A DNA stretch of 64,000 nucleotides, from positions 62,001 to 126,000 of the forward strand of contig NZ_FOOH01000010.1 in the NCBI RefSeq assembly GCF_900113135.1. Direction: 5' to 3'. Positions 52,590-62,196 of this stretch are shown here, piece by piece (within the stretch, counting starts at the first letter, position 1; each line of letters opens with the position of its first letter). Source of the stretch: Salegentibacter agarivorans (GTDB taxonomy: Bacteria > Bacteroidota > Bacteroidia > Flavobacteriales > Flavobacteriaceae). A program made the translations under genes and the position numbers. The notes below the pieces were generated by a model. It had not been told where the DNA came from. It saw nothing but the letters and a program-made list of their open reading frames with translations, and made no database searches.

Positions 52590-53291
52590 TCAATTAATTT
52601 TTAAAACAAATCCTTTTTTATGCAGGTTTTCAATTTTAATATTTGGATCCCGACTTAAATACTTTCGAAGATGAGAAATGAAAACGTTTAAACTTTTTCG
52701 GTTAAAATAATCGTTTTTACCCCACAGAAGAACTAAAATGTCTTTATGGCTGCAGAGTCCATTTTTATTTTGCACCAGGTAACCTAATAATTCATTTTCT
52801 CTTCCTGTTAAATGAATCACTTCATCTTCAAAAATTAATTCCTGACTTTTAAAATTAAAAGTATATTTTCCAATAGAATGTAAGTCTCCCTGGGTTTCAG
52901 GTTCTGTTTGAGTTGGTTGAAGTCGTGATAAAAGCACCTGGATTCTGGCTACCAGTTCTTCTTCATCAATTGGTTTTTTTAAATAATCTACGGCACCAAC
53001 AGAAAAACCTTTTAAAACATCTATTTTTAATGATCTGGCGGTAAGAAAAATAAAAGGCAAGTCTGGATAATTTGTCGTTATTTTTTGCGCAAGTGTAAAT
53101 CCATCAATGTCAGGCAGCATAACATCCAGGATAACCAATTCGTAAGAGTGAGCTTCAACAAGATCTAAAGCTTTCTTTCCTGTTGGCGCCCAACGAACAT
53201 CAAAATCCTTAATTTTTAAATATTCAGAAAGTAGATATCCTAAGGACTCATCGTCTTCTACCAATAATATTTTGTTCTTTTTAATTAACAT
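52590..53291 (-). CDS. OmpR-family response regulator
   Basis: 233 residues. The receiver domain has KILLVEDDESLGYLL (acidic pocket), VILDVMLPDIDG with the phospho-accepting Asp, FLTARS and DYLKKPIDEEEL with the conserved Lys. The C-terminal winged helix reads YTFNFKSQELIF, LTGRENELLGYLVQNKNG and KSLNVFISHLRKYLS. Partner is the histidine kinase gene directly upstream, whose stop overlaps this gene's start by 11 bases. Similar pairs in Bacteroides are called RprX/RprY. It lies just outside the island. Target genes unknown, although the divergent outer-membrane protein gene is an obvious candidate. Confidence 0.92.
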   Translation of the reverse strand: MLIKKNKILLVEDDESLGYLLSEYLKIKDFDVRWAPTGKKALDLVEAHSYELVILDVMLPDIDGFTLAQKITTNYPDLPFIFLTARSLKIDVLKGFSVGAVDYLKKPIDEEELVARIQVLLSRLQPTQTEPETQGDLHSIGKYTFNFKSQELIFEDEVIHLTGRENELLGYLVQNKNGLCSHKDILVLLWGKNDYFNRKSLNVFISHLRKYLSRDPNIKIENLHKKGFVLKIN

Positions 53292-54549
53292 TGATTAAGG
53301 GTATGATTATTATGATTTGTGTTCCAACTTGTAGTTTGCTTTCTAACTTAATTTGGCCTTTATGTCTTTTTATAACTTCCTGAACATAATTTAATCCGAG
53401 GCCGTAGCCTTTTACGCTATGTAAATCACCTTCAGGAACCCGGTAGAATTTTTTAAAAATACGGCGTTTTTCTTTATCTGAAATACCGCTCCCATTATCA
53501 CTTATTACTATATATAAATCATTTTTCTTTGAAAAAGCTTTTAAACTAATAACAGGATCTTCAGCGTACTTTTTAGCATTATCCAGCAAATTGTTTATGG
53601 CATTTTCAAAATGGGACAGAGCAACTTTCATATTGTATGGTCCCGGTTCCAAATGGAAGTTGAAGTTAAAATTTTCCAGTTGCGAAAGCAATTTAAAATC
53701 TTCACACCATTGTAGAAGTTCCGGTCGCAAGTCTTTTTCTTCGAGTTGAATATACTTTTTCCTATTCTCCAGGCTGGCAAGGTCTAATACCTGCTCAATA
53801 TGTTTATTTAAGCGAGCTACCTGTTTTCTAATTTGTAAAACTATGGGCTTTTTGCTTTCTTCTATATCTGCTTCCAGGATTTTTGTGGCGACCCCAATTG
53901 AAAAGACCGGAGTTTTAAGTTCGTGAGTGAGGTTGTTAATAAAATCGTTGGTAATGGTAATGAGGTTTCTTTGCCAATAAAACAATCGCAACATCCAAAT
54001 CACCACAAAAATAATAATAGCAAGGAAAAGTAAGCCAGGGATTAGCAAGCCATGCAATTGCGATAAAAAATAGGAATTGAGATTTTTAAACTGAAGTTCA
54101 AGGGTGACTTCCTTTTCCAGCATTAGAGGAAGATAACCTTCTAATTTAATCGGGTATTTTATAATAGAATCTTTGCTGCTGAAAGTTGTTGGTGATATTA
54201 GCGTTAAACTATCATCTTCAGTGTAAAGATGGTAAGAGAAGTCGGTGTCAATTTTATTGGCGGCTAACCTATCTTTTACAAAATCATTTAAGAAATGACG
54301 GGAAGCATCCTGTAAACTGTCACGACTTAAACTAAAGTAGTTTTGGCCGGTAAGCGACTGTGCAATTAAAAAACTAAGCTGATTTTCCGCTGCAAGATCC
54401 TTTTTTAAATTGTTTCCGGCCCGTTCAATTTTCTGCTCAAACTGTACTTCAGCGAGGTTGAGTCCAATTCTTAAGTATTGATATTGTACCACGAATAATC
54501 CTACCACCGAAATGATAAATACTGCGATATAAATTTTTCTCCGTTTCAA
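53281..54549 (-). CDS. membrane histidine kinase
   Basis: 422 residues. One membrane helix near the N-terminus (IYIAVFIISVVGLFVVQYQY), a ~140-residue periplasmic sensor without recognizable domain, and a second helix (LLIPGLLFLAIIIFVVIWML). The H-box is NNLTHELKTPVFSIGVA with the phosphorylated His. The catalytic domain has AINNLLDNAKKYA (N-box), ISDNGSGISD (G1), FKKFYRV (F-box) and GYGLGLNYV (G2). No HAMP domain is evident between helix and H-box. It signals to the overlapping response regulator gene. The ligand sensed by the periplasmic part is unknown. Confidence 0.92.
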   Translation of the reverse strand: MKRRKIYIAVFIISVVGLFVVQYQYLRIGLNLAEVQFEQKIERAGNNLKKDLAAENQLSFLIAQSLTGQNYFSLSRDSLQDASRHFLNDFVKDRLAANKIDTDFSYHLYTEDDSLTLISPTTFSSKDSIIKYPIKLEGYLPLMLEKEVTLELQFKNLNSYFLSQLHGLLIPGLLFLAIIIFVVIWMLRLFYWQRNLITITNDFINNLTHELKTPVFSIGVATKILEADIEESKKPIVLQIRKQVARLNKHIEQVLDLASLENRKKYIQLEEKDLRPELLQWCEDFKLLSQLENFNFNFHLEPGPYNMKVALSHFENAINNLLDNAKKYAEDPVISLKAFSKKNDLYIVISDNGSGISDKEKRRIFKKFYRVPEGDLHSVKGYGLGLNYVQEVIKRHKGQIKLESKLQVGTQIIIIIPLINVN

Positions 54550-54704
54550 ATCGAGAACTATATTACTAAAATTTAGCTTTCAAGTTCGCAATTAGTCTTT
54601 TATTAATTCAATTAACCTTTCATTAATCTATTTGATTTTTCATTATCCAAAACCTGTACTAATTAAATCTACTTTGGTTCTTATCAATAATATAAACTAC
54701 CTGT

Positions 54705-55847
54705 ATGAAGTTAAATTGTAGCCTTTTTAGTGCATTATTATTCGGTTTATTTTTCCAACAAACAATAAACGCACAAGGCTGTGTGGCTATTAGACACTTT
54801 TCCTGTAGTATGGGGAATGAACTGGAAAGTAACTTGCTGGGGAAAGGGGATTTTCAGGTGGGGATGAATTACCGGTACTTTAAATCTTTTAGACACTTTA
54901 AGGGTACAGAAGAGGAACCGGACCGCGTTTCAAATAATACCGAAGTAATAAACTATTCCCATTCCTGGGATTTTAGTCTTAATTATGGTTTAACAGATAG
55001 ATTATATGCCGGAATTACTATTCCCACCGTGCTTAACGAACGTTCTTCTTTGTATGAGCACGGACGTGAAGAAAGACATAAAACATTTTCGCGGGGACTT
55101 GCCGATATTAGATTGGGTGTTGGATATTGGCTTTTTGACCCCGTGGATCATGTAAATGGAAATTTAGCATTAGGACTTGGCTTAAAATTGCCTACCGGAA
55201 ATTATAATGCGACTGATGTTTTTTATAACGTGGGTCCTGAAGGTTCGCCACAGGTGAGACCGGTAGATCAATCTATTCAGCCGGGAGATGGCGGTTTTGG
55301 GTTTACTGCTGATTTTCAGTTTTACCAGGCAATAAGCACAAATTTGTTTGTTTACGGAGGCGGATTTTATCTCTTTAATCCCAAGGAAACGAATGGAATT
55401 AGAACTTTTAGGGAAACCCTAAGTCCTATTTTGGAAAATGAATCCGTAATGTCGGTGCCAGATCAGTTTGCGTTGCGCATTGGTTTAGGTTATAGCTTAT
55501 CACAAAATTTTTCTGCATCTCTTGGTGCCCGATTTGAAGGTGTTCCTGTAGAAGATGTGCTTGGCGGAAGCGGAGGATTTAGAAGGCCAGGAAACGTGCT
55601 TTCTATAGATCCCGGAATTTCTTATATGAAAAATAACTTTTCAATAAACTTAAATGTGCCTGTGGCGGTACGAAGAAACCGGCCACAAAGTGTTACCGAT
55701 CTTGAAACTCAAATCGCAACCGGAGAACCCAGGAATGGAGATGCTGCATTTGCTGATTATCTAATAAATCTCGGGATCTCCTACCGAATAGGAGGAGGGA
55801 AGTCGATTTCAGAAATCGAGCCCGAGTCAAATTTACAGTTTGATTGA
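54705..55847 (+). CDS. outer-membrane beta-barrel protein (MetA/phenol-degradation-like)
   Basis: 380 residues. The signal peptide is LFSALLFGLFFQQTINAQ, followed by a short Cys-containing region (GCVAIRHFSCSMG). The remainder consists of alternating amphipathic strands with glycine-rich turns: DFQVGMNYRYFKSF, WDFSLNYGLTDRLYAGIT, LADIRLGVGYWLFD, ALRIGLGYSLSQNFSASLGA and INLGISYRIGG. The layout resembles the family of outer-membrane proteins labelled transporter or MetA-like in other genomes. No enzymatic motif. It is divergent from the histidine kinase gene with 155 bases between, so regulation by that two-component pair is plausible. Function not known. A terminator follows. Confidence 0.75.
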   Translation: MKLNCSLFSALLFGLFFQQTINAQGCVAIRHFSCSMGNELESNLLGKGDFQVGMNYRYFKSFRHFKGTEEEPDRVSNNTEVINYSHSWDFSLNYGLTDRLYAGITIPTVLNERSSLYEHGREERHKTFSRGLADIRLGVGYWLFDPVDHVNGNLALGLGLKLPTGNYNATDVFYNVGPEGSPQVRPVDQSIQPGDGGFGFTADFQFYQAISTNLFVYGGGFYLFNPKETNGIRTFRETLSPILENESVMSVPDQFALRIGLGYSLSQNFSASLGARFEGVPVEDVLGGSGGFRRPGNVLSIDPGISYMKNNFSINLNVPVAVRRNRPQSVTDLETQIATGEPRNGDAAFADYLINLGISYRIGGGKSISEIEPESNLQFD

Positions 55848-55897
55848 TTAAGTCCTTATGGTGAATAATTAAACCAGGTTGAAAATAAGGCAAAAGC

Positions 55898-55927
55898 AAA
55901 AGCTCTGGAGTTCCGGGGCTTTTTCTT
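55898..55927 (+). terminator. terminator after the outer-membrane protein gene
   Basis: AAAGC..TGGAGTTCCG..GCTTT forms a hairpin with a bulge, followed by TTTCTTT. Confidence 0.65.
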
Positions 55928-56059
55928 TGTGCAATAACGAGGGCTCTTACATTAATTTTTAAAGATACTGAAGGTCACAATTCGGGAGTGTAAAATAAAT
56001 CTTAGTTTAGTACAATTGACTATAAAAGGTTTTCACAAAACTATTCAATTACCTATCCT

Positions 56060-57697
56060 ATGAAAAGAATTTTATTCCTTACCCTGTTTTCTTTATTTTT
56101 TCTTTCTTCAGATTTGTTTGCGCAGGAAGCAATTCCTCGTTTACAACAAGTAGGAAATAAATATCAGTTGGTGGTTGATGGTAAGCCTTATCTTATGCTT
56201 GCGGGTGAGCTTGGAAATTCTACAGCGAGTACTATGGAATCCATGAAACCAGTTTGGCCAAGGCTGAAAGAATTAAACCTTAATACGGTGTTACTTCCTA
56301 TTTACTGGGAGTTATTTGAACCAGAAGAAGGGAAATTTGATTATAAACTTATAGAAGATTTAATTCTGGAAGCTCGTAAGTATGATCTTAAACTTGTTGT
56401 ACTCTGGTTTGGTTCCTGGAAGAATAGTATGTCCAGTCACGTACCTTCCTGGGTGAAGTTAAATCAAAAGAGATTCCCCAGGGCAGTAAGTAAAGAAGGG
56501 AAAAGCCAGGAGATTCTCACAGCTTTTTCAGAAAATAATATGAAGGCAGATTTGAATGCATACCAACATCTCCTTAAGTATATTAAAAAAATAGACTGCT
56601 CGCATCATACAGTTATACTTATGCAACCTGAAAATGAAATTGGAATGTTGCCCTCTGCCAGAGACTATCATTCCCTGGCAAATCAAAAATTTAAAGAAGA
56701 AGTTCCCAGGGAGCTATTGGATTATATAATCAATAATGAAGATATTTTAAATTCTGAATTTTCTGAAATTTGGAAGAATAATGGAGCCAGGGAACAAGGC
56801 AGCTGGGAAGAAGTTTTTGGAAAAGGACTTCATACGGATGAAATTTTTATGGCTTATTATTTTTCGCATTATGCCAATGAGGTTACAAAAGCAGGAAAAG
56901 AGGAATACCCGTTACCCGCATATGTTAATGCAGCACTAAACCGGCCAAATGTAAAACCGGGAGATTATCCCAGTGGAGGTCCGCTTCCCCATCTACTTGA
57001 TATCTGGAAAGCAGGATCTCCTAATATCGATTTTTACGCTCCCGATTTTTATAACCCGAGGTTTAAACATTGGAACGATTTGTATGTAAGACAGGGGAAT
57101 CCGTTATTCATACCCGAACATAATTTTGATAACACTGTAGCGGCAAAAGCTTTGTTCGCCATTGGGCACTACGAGGCCCTGGGATTTGCTCCATTTTCCG
57201 TAGAGCAAATACCCAGCGAAGCCTTCACGCCAAAAGAGCAGAAATTAGCGCAGGTGTATGAAATAATTCACCAAATAGAACCGATTTTAGAAGCCAATAG
57301 AGGACAAAATCGATTAGAAGGAGTTTTGCTCAATAAGGAAGTAAATGAAATGATATTTACCCTGGGAGACTATGAATTCACTGCAGAACATACCTTTAAC
57401 CTTGGTTGGGAGCCCAACTCTAATGAGGATGTTTGGGAACCAGCTGGGGCAATTATTGTTCAAACAGCCGATAATGAATTTTTCTATGCGGGATATGGGG
57501 TTTCTTTAAAAATGAAAAACCTGAAAAAGCCAAATTCCAGGGTAGGAATTTTAAAAACAGATCGCGGATATTTTGAAGAAGGAAAATGGAAAGTTTTCCA
57601 GCATTTAAATGGCGATCAAACCCATCAGGGAAGGCATATTCGTTCTTTTATTGATGATGTTTCTATACAGAGGTTTACTTTATATGAGTATGATTAA
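56060..57697 (+). CDS. secreted GH35/GH42-like beta-galactosidase with DUF5597-type C-terminus
   Basis: 545 residues with a signal peptide (FLTLFSLFFLSSDLFAQ). The TIM barrel begins VDGKPYLMLAGELGNSTAS and WPRLKELNLNTVLLPIYWELFEPEEG, as in GH35/GH42 beta-galactosidases. The acid/base is expected at Glu193 (QPENEIG) and the nucleophile at Glu353 (FIPEHNF). The C-terminal ~130 residues form the beta-sheet region (YEFTAEHTFNLGW, IIVQTADNEFFYAGYG) of the DUF5597 type. It would release galactose or related sugars from oligosaccharides in the periplasm. It is outside the island and followed by a regulator pair that may control it. Confidence 0.85.
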   Translation: MKRILFLTLFSLFFLSSDLFAQEAIPRLQQVGNKYQLVVDGKPYLMLAGELGNSTASTMESMKPVWPRLKELNLNTVLLPIYWELFEPEEGKFDYKLIEDLILEARKYDLKLVVLWFGSWKNSMSSHVPSWVKLNQKRFPRAVSKEGKSQEILTAFSENNMKADLNAYQHLLKYIKKIDCSHHTVILMQPENEIGMLPSARDYHSLANQKFKEEVPRELLDYIINNEDILNSEFSEIWKNNGAREQGSWEEVFGKGLHTDEIFMAYYFSHYANEVTKAGKEEYPLPAYVNAALNRPNVKPGDYPSGGPLPHLLDIWKAGSPNIDFYAPDFYNPRFKHWNDLYVRQGNPLFIPEHNFDNTVAAKALFAIGHYEALGFAPFSVEQIPSEAFTPKEQKLAQVYEIIHQIEPILEANRGQNRLEGVLLNKEVNEMIFTLGDYEFTAEHTFNLGWEPNSNEDVWEPAGAIIVQTADNEFFYAGYGVSLKMKNLKKPNSRVGILKTDRGYFEEGKWKVFQHLNGDQTHQGRHIRSFIDDVSIQRFTLYEYD

Positions 57698-58238
57698 ATA
57701 AAAATTTATCCGATTTAATATGAAATGGAAAGGTGATATTAAACCTATTGGAATTAAAAATAGAAATTATTTCTGCCGATTAAAGAAGGGGGAAAACACC
57801 CTTTTTTAGTTTTAACGATCACATTATTATTGTGCCATCAAATGTGAGAATCGCAAAAAGATAATTACTATTTCCATAAACCTGGAGTTTAAATTCTAAT
57901 TTAAATATGCTCTCTATAGTTGTTTCTTTATTTTTAAAAATTCTAGCTTTATTGTTGGTATTTTTTTAAAATAATAATTTCAAAACTTTTCTTATTGCTT
58001 ACTTTGAAATTAATTGTTGGGCATCTACATCAGTCTTTCTTCTTAAAAATTTAAAAAGTATTTTAATCATTTTAAAGCTTTTTGACTCATCCCTGAGGAA
58101 TCTCTTTTTTGATACACTGTCTTTTCAAAGTGGAATTATTAGGGGGGTAAGTGAGTTAATCTTATTGAAATTATTTGGTAGTTTCGGAAGCTTTTTCAGG
58201 GTCTAAACAACTCATAATTTTAATTGTAATTTTGGTAT
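57698..58238. other. intergenic region with terminator and promoter for the LytTR regulator
   Basis: 541 bases without an ORF. A hairpin (AAGGG/CCCTT at 57,786-57,803, then T-run) ends the glycosidase transcript. A TAATTTTG box (58,227-58,234) lies just 4 bases before the LytTR ATG. If used, it would give an almost leaderless message. The rest is AT-rich and featureless. Confidence 0.45.
57785..57808 (+). terminator. terminator after the glycosidase gene
   Basis: AAGGG pairs with CCCTT around GGAAAACA, followed by TTTT. The stem is short. Confidence 0.55.
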
Positions 58239-58991
58239 ATGATAAAGGCAGTAATTATTGACGATGAAATAAATGCGCAAAGTTTACTGGAGAAAACCCT
58301 GGACAGGTATTTTCCAAATAAATTTAATATTGTTGAAAAATGCATTTCAGTAGATTCCGGGGTGCTTGCCATCAAAAAATACGAACCAGACCTGGTTTTT
58401 TTAGATATTCAAATGCCAGAAAAGAATGGATTTGAACTTTTCAAGCATTTCGAGGTGATAAATTTTGAAGTCATTTTCACCACTGCACATGATAAATTTG
58501 GCATTAAAGCAATTAAGCGTAGCGCGCTGGATTATTTATTGAAGCCAATTAATCATTTAGATTTAGCTGAAGCCGTAAAAAAGTTTGAAAAGAAAAATGA
58601 AAGGAATTTTGCTCAAAGAAAATTGTCTTTGCTTTTAGAAAATCTGAATGTAAATGACCAAAACGTAAGTAAAATTGCTTTTCCCACCCTTGAAGGGTTC
58701 GAACTAATCCATACCAATCAAATACTATATTGCAAGGCAGAAAGTAACTACTGCAGTATTAAAAAAATCGATGGTTCTGCAAAAACAGCTTCAAAGACCT
58801 TAAAATTTGTTGAAGAAGTACTTCCGGCTACTACTTTTAAAAGAATTCATAAAAGCTACGTCATCAATTTAAATTACGTGGTTAGATACCATAAGGCAAA
58901 CAAGGAAATTGAATTAACCAACGGAGAGAAACTTCCTGTTTCTTTTCGAAAAGAAGAAGAGTTTATCAATGCCATTCTACAAAACCATTAA
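58239..58991 (+). CDS. LytTR-family response regulator
   Basis: 250 residues. The receiver domain (IKAVIIDDEINAQSLLEKTL, LVFLDIQMPEKNG with the phospho-Asp, FTTAHDKFGIKAIK, DYLLKPI) is followed by a LytTR DNA-binding domain (ILYCKAESNYCSI, FKRIHKSYVINLNYV, LTNGEKLPVSFRKEEEF). Its 3' end overlaps the sensor kinase gene by 23 bases, so the two form a coupled two-component system. LytTR proteins bind direct repeats upstream of their targets. The target here is not identified; the upstream glycosidase gene is the nearest candidate. Confidence 0.93.
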   Translation: MIKAVIIDDEINAQSLLEKTLDRYFPNKFNIVEKCISVDSGVLAIKKYEPDLVFLDIQMPEKNGFELFKHFEVINFEVIFTTAHDKFGIKAIKRSALDYLLKPINHLDLAEAVKKFEKKNERNFAQRKLSLLLENLNVNDQNVSKIAFPTLEGFELIHTNQILYCKAESNYCSIKKIDGSAKTASKTLKFVEEVLPATTFKRIHKSYVINLNYVVRYHKANKEIELTNGEKLPVSFRKEEEFINAILQNH

Positions 58992-61953
58992 ACTATTTCT
59001 CATAATATTTTTATGGTTTAATTTCGCCTTTTCTCAAAATTATCCCACTAAAAATTATACTGCAGCCAAAGATTTACCAAATAAGTCGGTTAGATCCATA
59101 CTAATTGACAGTAAAAATAGTCTATGGATAGGTACTGAAAATGGTATAGTTAAAAAGGAGAATGACGAATTTCAATATTTCTTTGAAGAGGATGGCTTAG
59201 CTCAAAACAGCTGTTGGGCCATTGCAGAAGACAAAAACGGCAAATTATGGTTTGGTAGCTACGGAGAAGGGCTTAGTGTGTATGATGGTTATAAATTCAA
59301 AATTCTCTCAGAAAAAGATGGATTGGTTCACAACCAAATAACCAAACTGTTTACTTCCGGGAACTATATGTATGTAGGAACCAGTGATGGCGTTTCTCTT
59401 ATAAATTTAAATACTTTCAAAGTAAATTCTTTAAAGACTCCGGCCGGGAAGGAGCTTTTCAGGGTTCAGGATTTTTTTGAATACCAAAACCAAATCTACG
59501 TGGTCACGTATAGATCTGGGATCTTCAGGATTCTAAATGAGGAGGAGCAGACCGCTTTGGTTAAAGTAAATAAGCATAAATTTATTTATTCCGTTTTCCC
59601 AGATAATGATAGTATTTACAGCAGTAATAAAGGTTTTTTCACGAAAAGTCATCTTCCCGATTACGTGAGTGAAAAGGATTCTATTCCTTTAGAAAAAAGC
59701 GGAACTTCCATTATCTGGGATTATGCAAAAACAGACGACCATAGAATTTTTACTGCGGCCTGGGGCATTTACGATACTAACGGAGGAATTTATGAATTGG
59801 TAGAGGAGCGATTAATATCCAGGGCTTCTGAATTTAATATATCTAGCAAAGAAGTTATTTCCCTGGCCTATGATTCAAAATTTGAAAAGTTATATGCAGG
59901 AACCCGGGATGCCGGGTTATTTGAAATAGCTTTAAATCCCCAGATTAAAATTCCTGAACTACCGGGTAAGAATATTATTGGATTTGCGAGAACAGAAAAA
60001 ACTTCCGCAGTATTATTCCACGATGGAATCGTATTAAAAAGAGCTGGAAATGAGCAAAAGATTACTTTATCACAGTTTAAAAATTGGCAGGAAGAATATG
60101 TATTGAATACTGCCTTGCCTTTACCTAAACATAAAGATGATTTCTACGAACTGGATTATTCTACAAAGGCTGCCGATATCAATTTTTATGATATAAAAGT
60201 TTTTAAGGATACGTTTTGGATAAATACCAATATTGGAGTGTTTGCCATAAAAGATTCGGGGGAATTGCATCGGTATTTACCATTGCATTCAGAAGAGATC
60301 AATTTTACAAAAACGGGGAATCTTATAGAAACCAATCCTTACGGCGGCGTTAGAGTGTATAGTGACCTGGAACTTTTTAAATATACCCACTTTGAAAAGG
60401 AAAACCCTCAAACTCCTACTATGGTGGTGAGTAGTTTGCAGAGGGGAAATAAAACTTATTTTTTGTCTGTTTTTTCCGGTCTTTATGCCTGGGAGAATAA
60501 TCGTTTTGAATCCTATTTAGAAAACGGAATATGGAGCGAAAAAAAATTAAAGCACATCACAGGTTTAGGAAGGGATCTCGCCATTTCAAATGAGTTCGGT
60601 GACGTGTTTATCGTTAATGATGATGAATCATTCAAAATTCAAAAGAAAATTCCCAGGGCCAAAATTCAGGGAAACTCTATTTCTTTTTTAGAGAATTACC
60701 AGGGAACTTTAATTATTGGCACAGAAAAAGGATTAACGCTCTACAAAAATGGCCGATATATATTTTTGGATAAAGAACAGGGCCTCGAGCAACCTTTACT
60801 GAGTGCTGAAGTGACTCAAAGCACTTTATCTATAGGAAGCAACAATGGGTTTTATAATATAGATCTTGATGCCGTAAAGGATTCAACTACTCTGGTAGAT
60901 CAAATAGAACTGAAAGAAATTTTCATCAATAATAATAAATTTTCTTTGGGATCATCTGCTGAAAGAGAGAAGCTAAAATTGAAGTACAATGAAAATACAG
61001 TATTGCTTAAATTTAGCACAAACGCGCACCCTTATCCTAATAAATTAAAATATCAATACCGGTTAAATGAGGAGGAACCCTGGAGTCTTTCATTTTCCAG
61101 GCCAGAAATTTTCCTGCCTTCGCTACCAACAGATAATTACGAGCTAGAGGTGAAAGTATTAGATGAAAGTACAGGTTTAAGTTATACCCAGGCCTTACTA
61201 AATTTAACTGTGCTTCCGCCCTTTTGGAAAACCTGGTGGTTTGCCTTACTTAGTATAAGTATTATAGTTATGGTAGTTTATAGCTTTTATAAATTTCAAA
61301 TAAGGCAGGCCAGAAAGTTTGAAGCACAAAAAGGCTTGATCCAAAAGCGTTTTGAAGAAACCAAAATGGAAGCTTTACTGGCGCAAATGAATCCGCATTT
61401 TATCTTTAACGCGATGAATTCGATTCAATATTATATTATGGAAAGTGATATAGATAAGGCCACTATATTTTTAGGAGATTTTTCAAAATTGATCAGGTTA
61501 AACCTGGATCACTGTACCAAGCCAACTATTTTATTGAGTGAGGAAATTGAATATTTGCAATCCTATATTAGGGTTGAAAATACACGATTTAATAATCGAA
61601 TTAAGGTAATATTTGAAACAGATCCTTTAATTGATCCGCAGGCGATAGAAATCCCTACTATGCTTTTACAAACTTTCGTGGAAAATGTTTTTGTTCACGC
61701 TTTTCCACCTGGTGTAAGTAATCCAACCTTAAAAATTTCTTTTAAGATGCTTTCAGAAGATGTTCTGCAATGTAAAATAGAAGATAACGGAATTGGATTT
61801 TCTGAAAATTCATCTAATAAACTTCACGAGTCCAAAGGAGTTTCCCTCGTAAAAGAGCGATTAGCACTACTGGGTTACAATGTGAAGGAAGCAGTTGAAA
61901 TAATTTCCGCTAAAAATGAAGGGACTTCTGTCTCCATTAAACTTGAAGTATAA
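58969..61953 (+). CDS. propeller-containing sensor histidine kinase (LytS/His_kinase type)
   Basis: 994 residues. A signal peptide (FLIIFLWFNFAFSQ) leads into a periplasmic sensor with repeated two-component-regulator propeller units (SVRSILIDSKNSLWIGTENG, CWAIAEDKNGKLWFGSYGEG and degenerate repeats). A Y_Y_Y domain follows (KYQYRLNEEEPWSLSF) and one membrane helix (WWFALLSISIIVMVVYSFY). The cytoplasmic part has the LytS-type His_kinase core ALLAQMNPHFIFNAMNSIQYY, whose His is phosphorylated, and an ATPase half with FVENVFVHAF and IEDNGIGFSE. It is the split counterpart of the hybrid systems that control many polysaccharide loci in Bacteroidota. Partner: the overlapping LytTR regulator. Confidence 0.93.
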   Translation: MPFYKTIKLFLIIFLWFNFAFSQNYPTKNYTAAKDLPNKSVRSILIDSKNSLWIGTENGIVKKENDEFQYFFEEDGLAQNSCWAIAEDKNGKLWFGSYGEGLSVYDGYKFKILSEKDGLVHNQITKLFTSGNYMYVGTSDGVSLINLNTFKVNSLKTPAGKELFRVQDFFEYQNQIYVVTYRSGIFRILNEEEQTALVKVNKHKFIYSVFPDNDSIYSSNKGFFTKSHLPDYVSEKDSIPLEKSGTSIIWDYAKTDDHRIFTAAWGIYDTNGGIYELVEERLISRASEFNISSKEVISLAYDSKFEKLYAGTRDAGLFEIALNPQIKIPELPGKNIIGFARTEKTSAVLFHDGIVLKRAGNEQKITLSQFKNWQEEYVLNTALPLPKHKDDFYELDYSTKAADINFYDIKVFKDTFWINTNIGVFAIKDSGELHRYLPLHSEEINFTKTGNLIETNPYGGVRVYSDLELFKYTHFEKENPQTPTMVVSSLQRGNKTYFLSVFSGLYAWENNRFESYLENGIWSEKKLKHITGLGRDLAISNEFGDVFIVNDDESFKIQKKIPRAKIQGNSISFLENYQGTLIIGTEKGLTLYKNGRYIFLDKEQGLEQPLLSAEVTQSTLSIGSNNGFYNIDLDAVKDSTTLVDQIELKEIFINNNKFSLGSSAEREKLKLKYNENTVLLKFSTNAHPYPNKLKYQYRLNEEEPWSLSFSRPEIFLPSLPTDNYELEVKVLDESTGLSYTQALLNLTVLPPFWKTWWFALLSISIIVMVVYSFYKFQIRQARKFEAQKGLIQKRFEETKMEALLAQMNPHFIFNAMNSIQYYIMESDIDKATIFLGDFSKLIRLNLDHCTKPTILLSEEIEYLQSYIRVENTRFNNRIKVIFETDPLIDPQAIEIPTMLLQTFVENVFVHAFPPGVSNPTLKISFKMLSEDVLQCKIEDNGIGFSENSSNKLHESKGVSLVKERLALLGYNVKEAVEIISAKNEGTSVSIKLEV

Positions 61954-62196
61954 CGATAACTTTAAGATTCCATACGTTTACTAAACAAGCATGCGCCGCT
62001 TTAACAAAATCTTTAGTTTTATAACAAATTAGAGTAGGTGGCAGCTACACCTTAATTGGGTGGTTTTCAAAGAAAATATTATGAGTAGGGTCGTTCTATT
62101 TTTGAAGCTACAGTAGAGGTCACTTCTCTAATCTTTTTTTATTCTTTCTGATTGAAGTGCGTCTAAATCACTAGATCGCAAAATTTGGTTAGTTAC
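61954..62196. other. intergenic region, nothing recognized
   Basis: Spacer between the convergent kinase and methyltransferase genes. No hairpin with a T-run and no RNA or repeat stands out. Confidence 0.35.
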
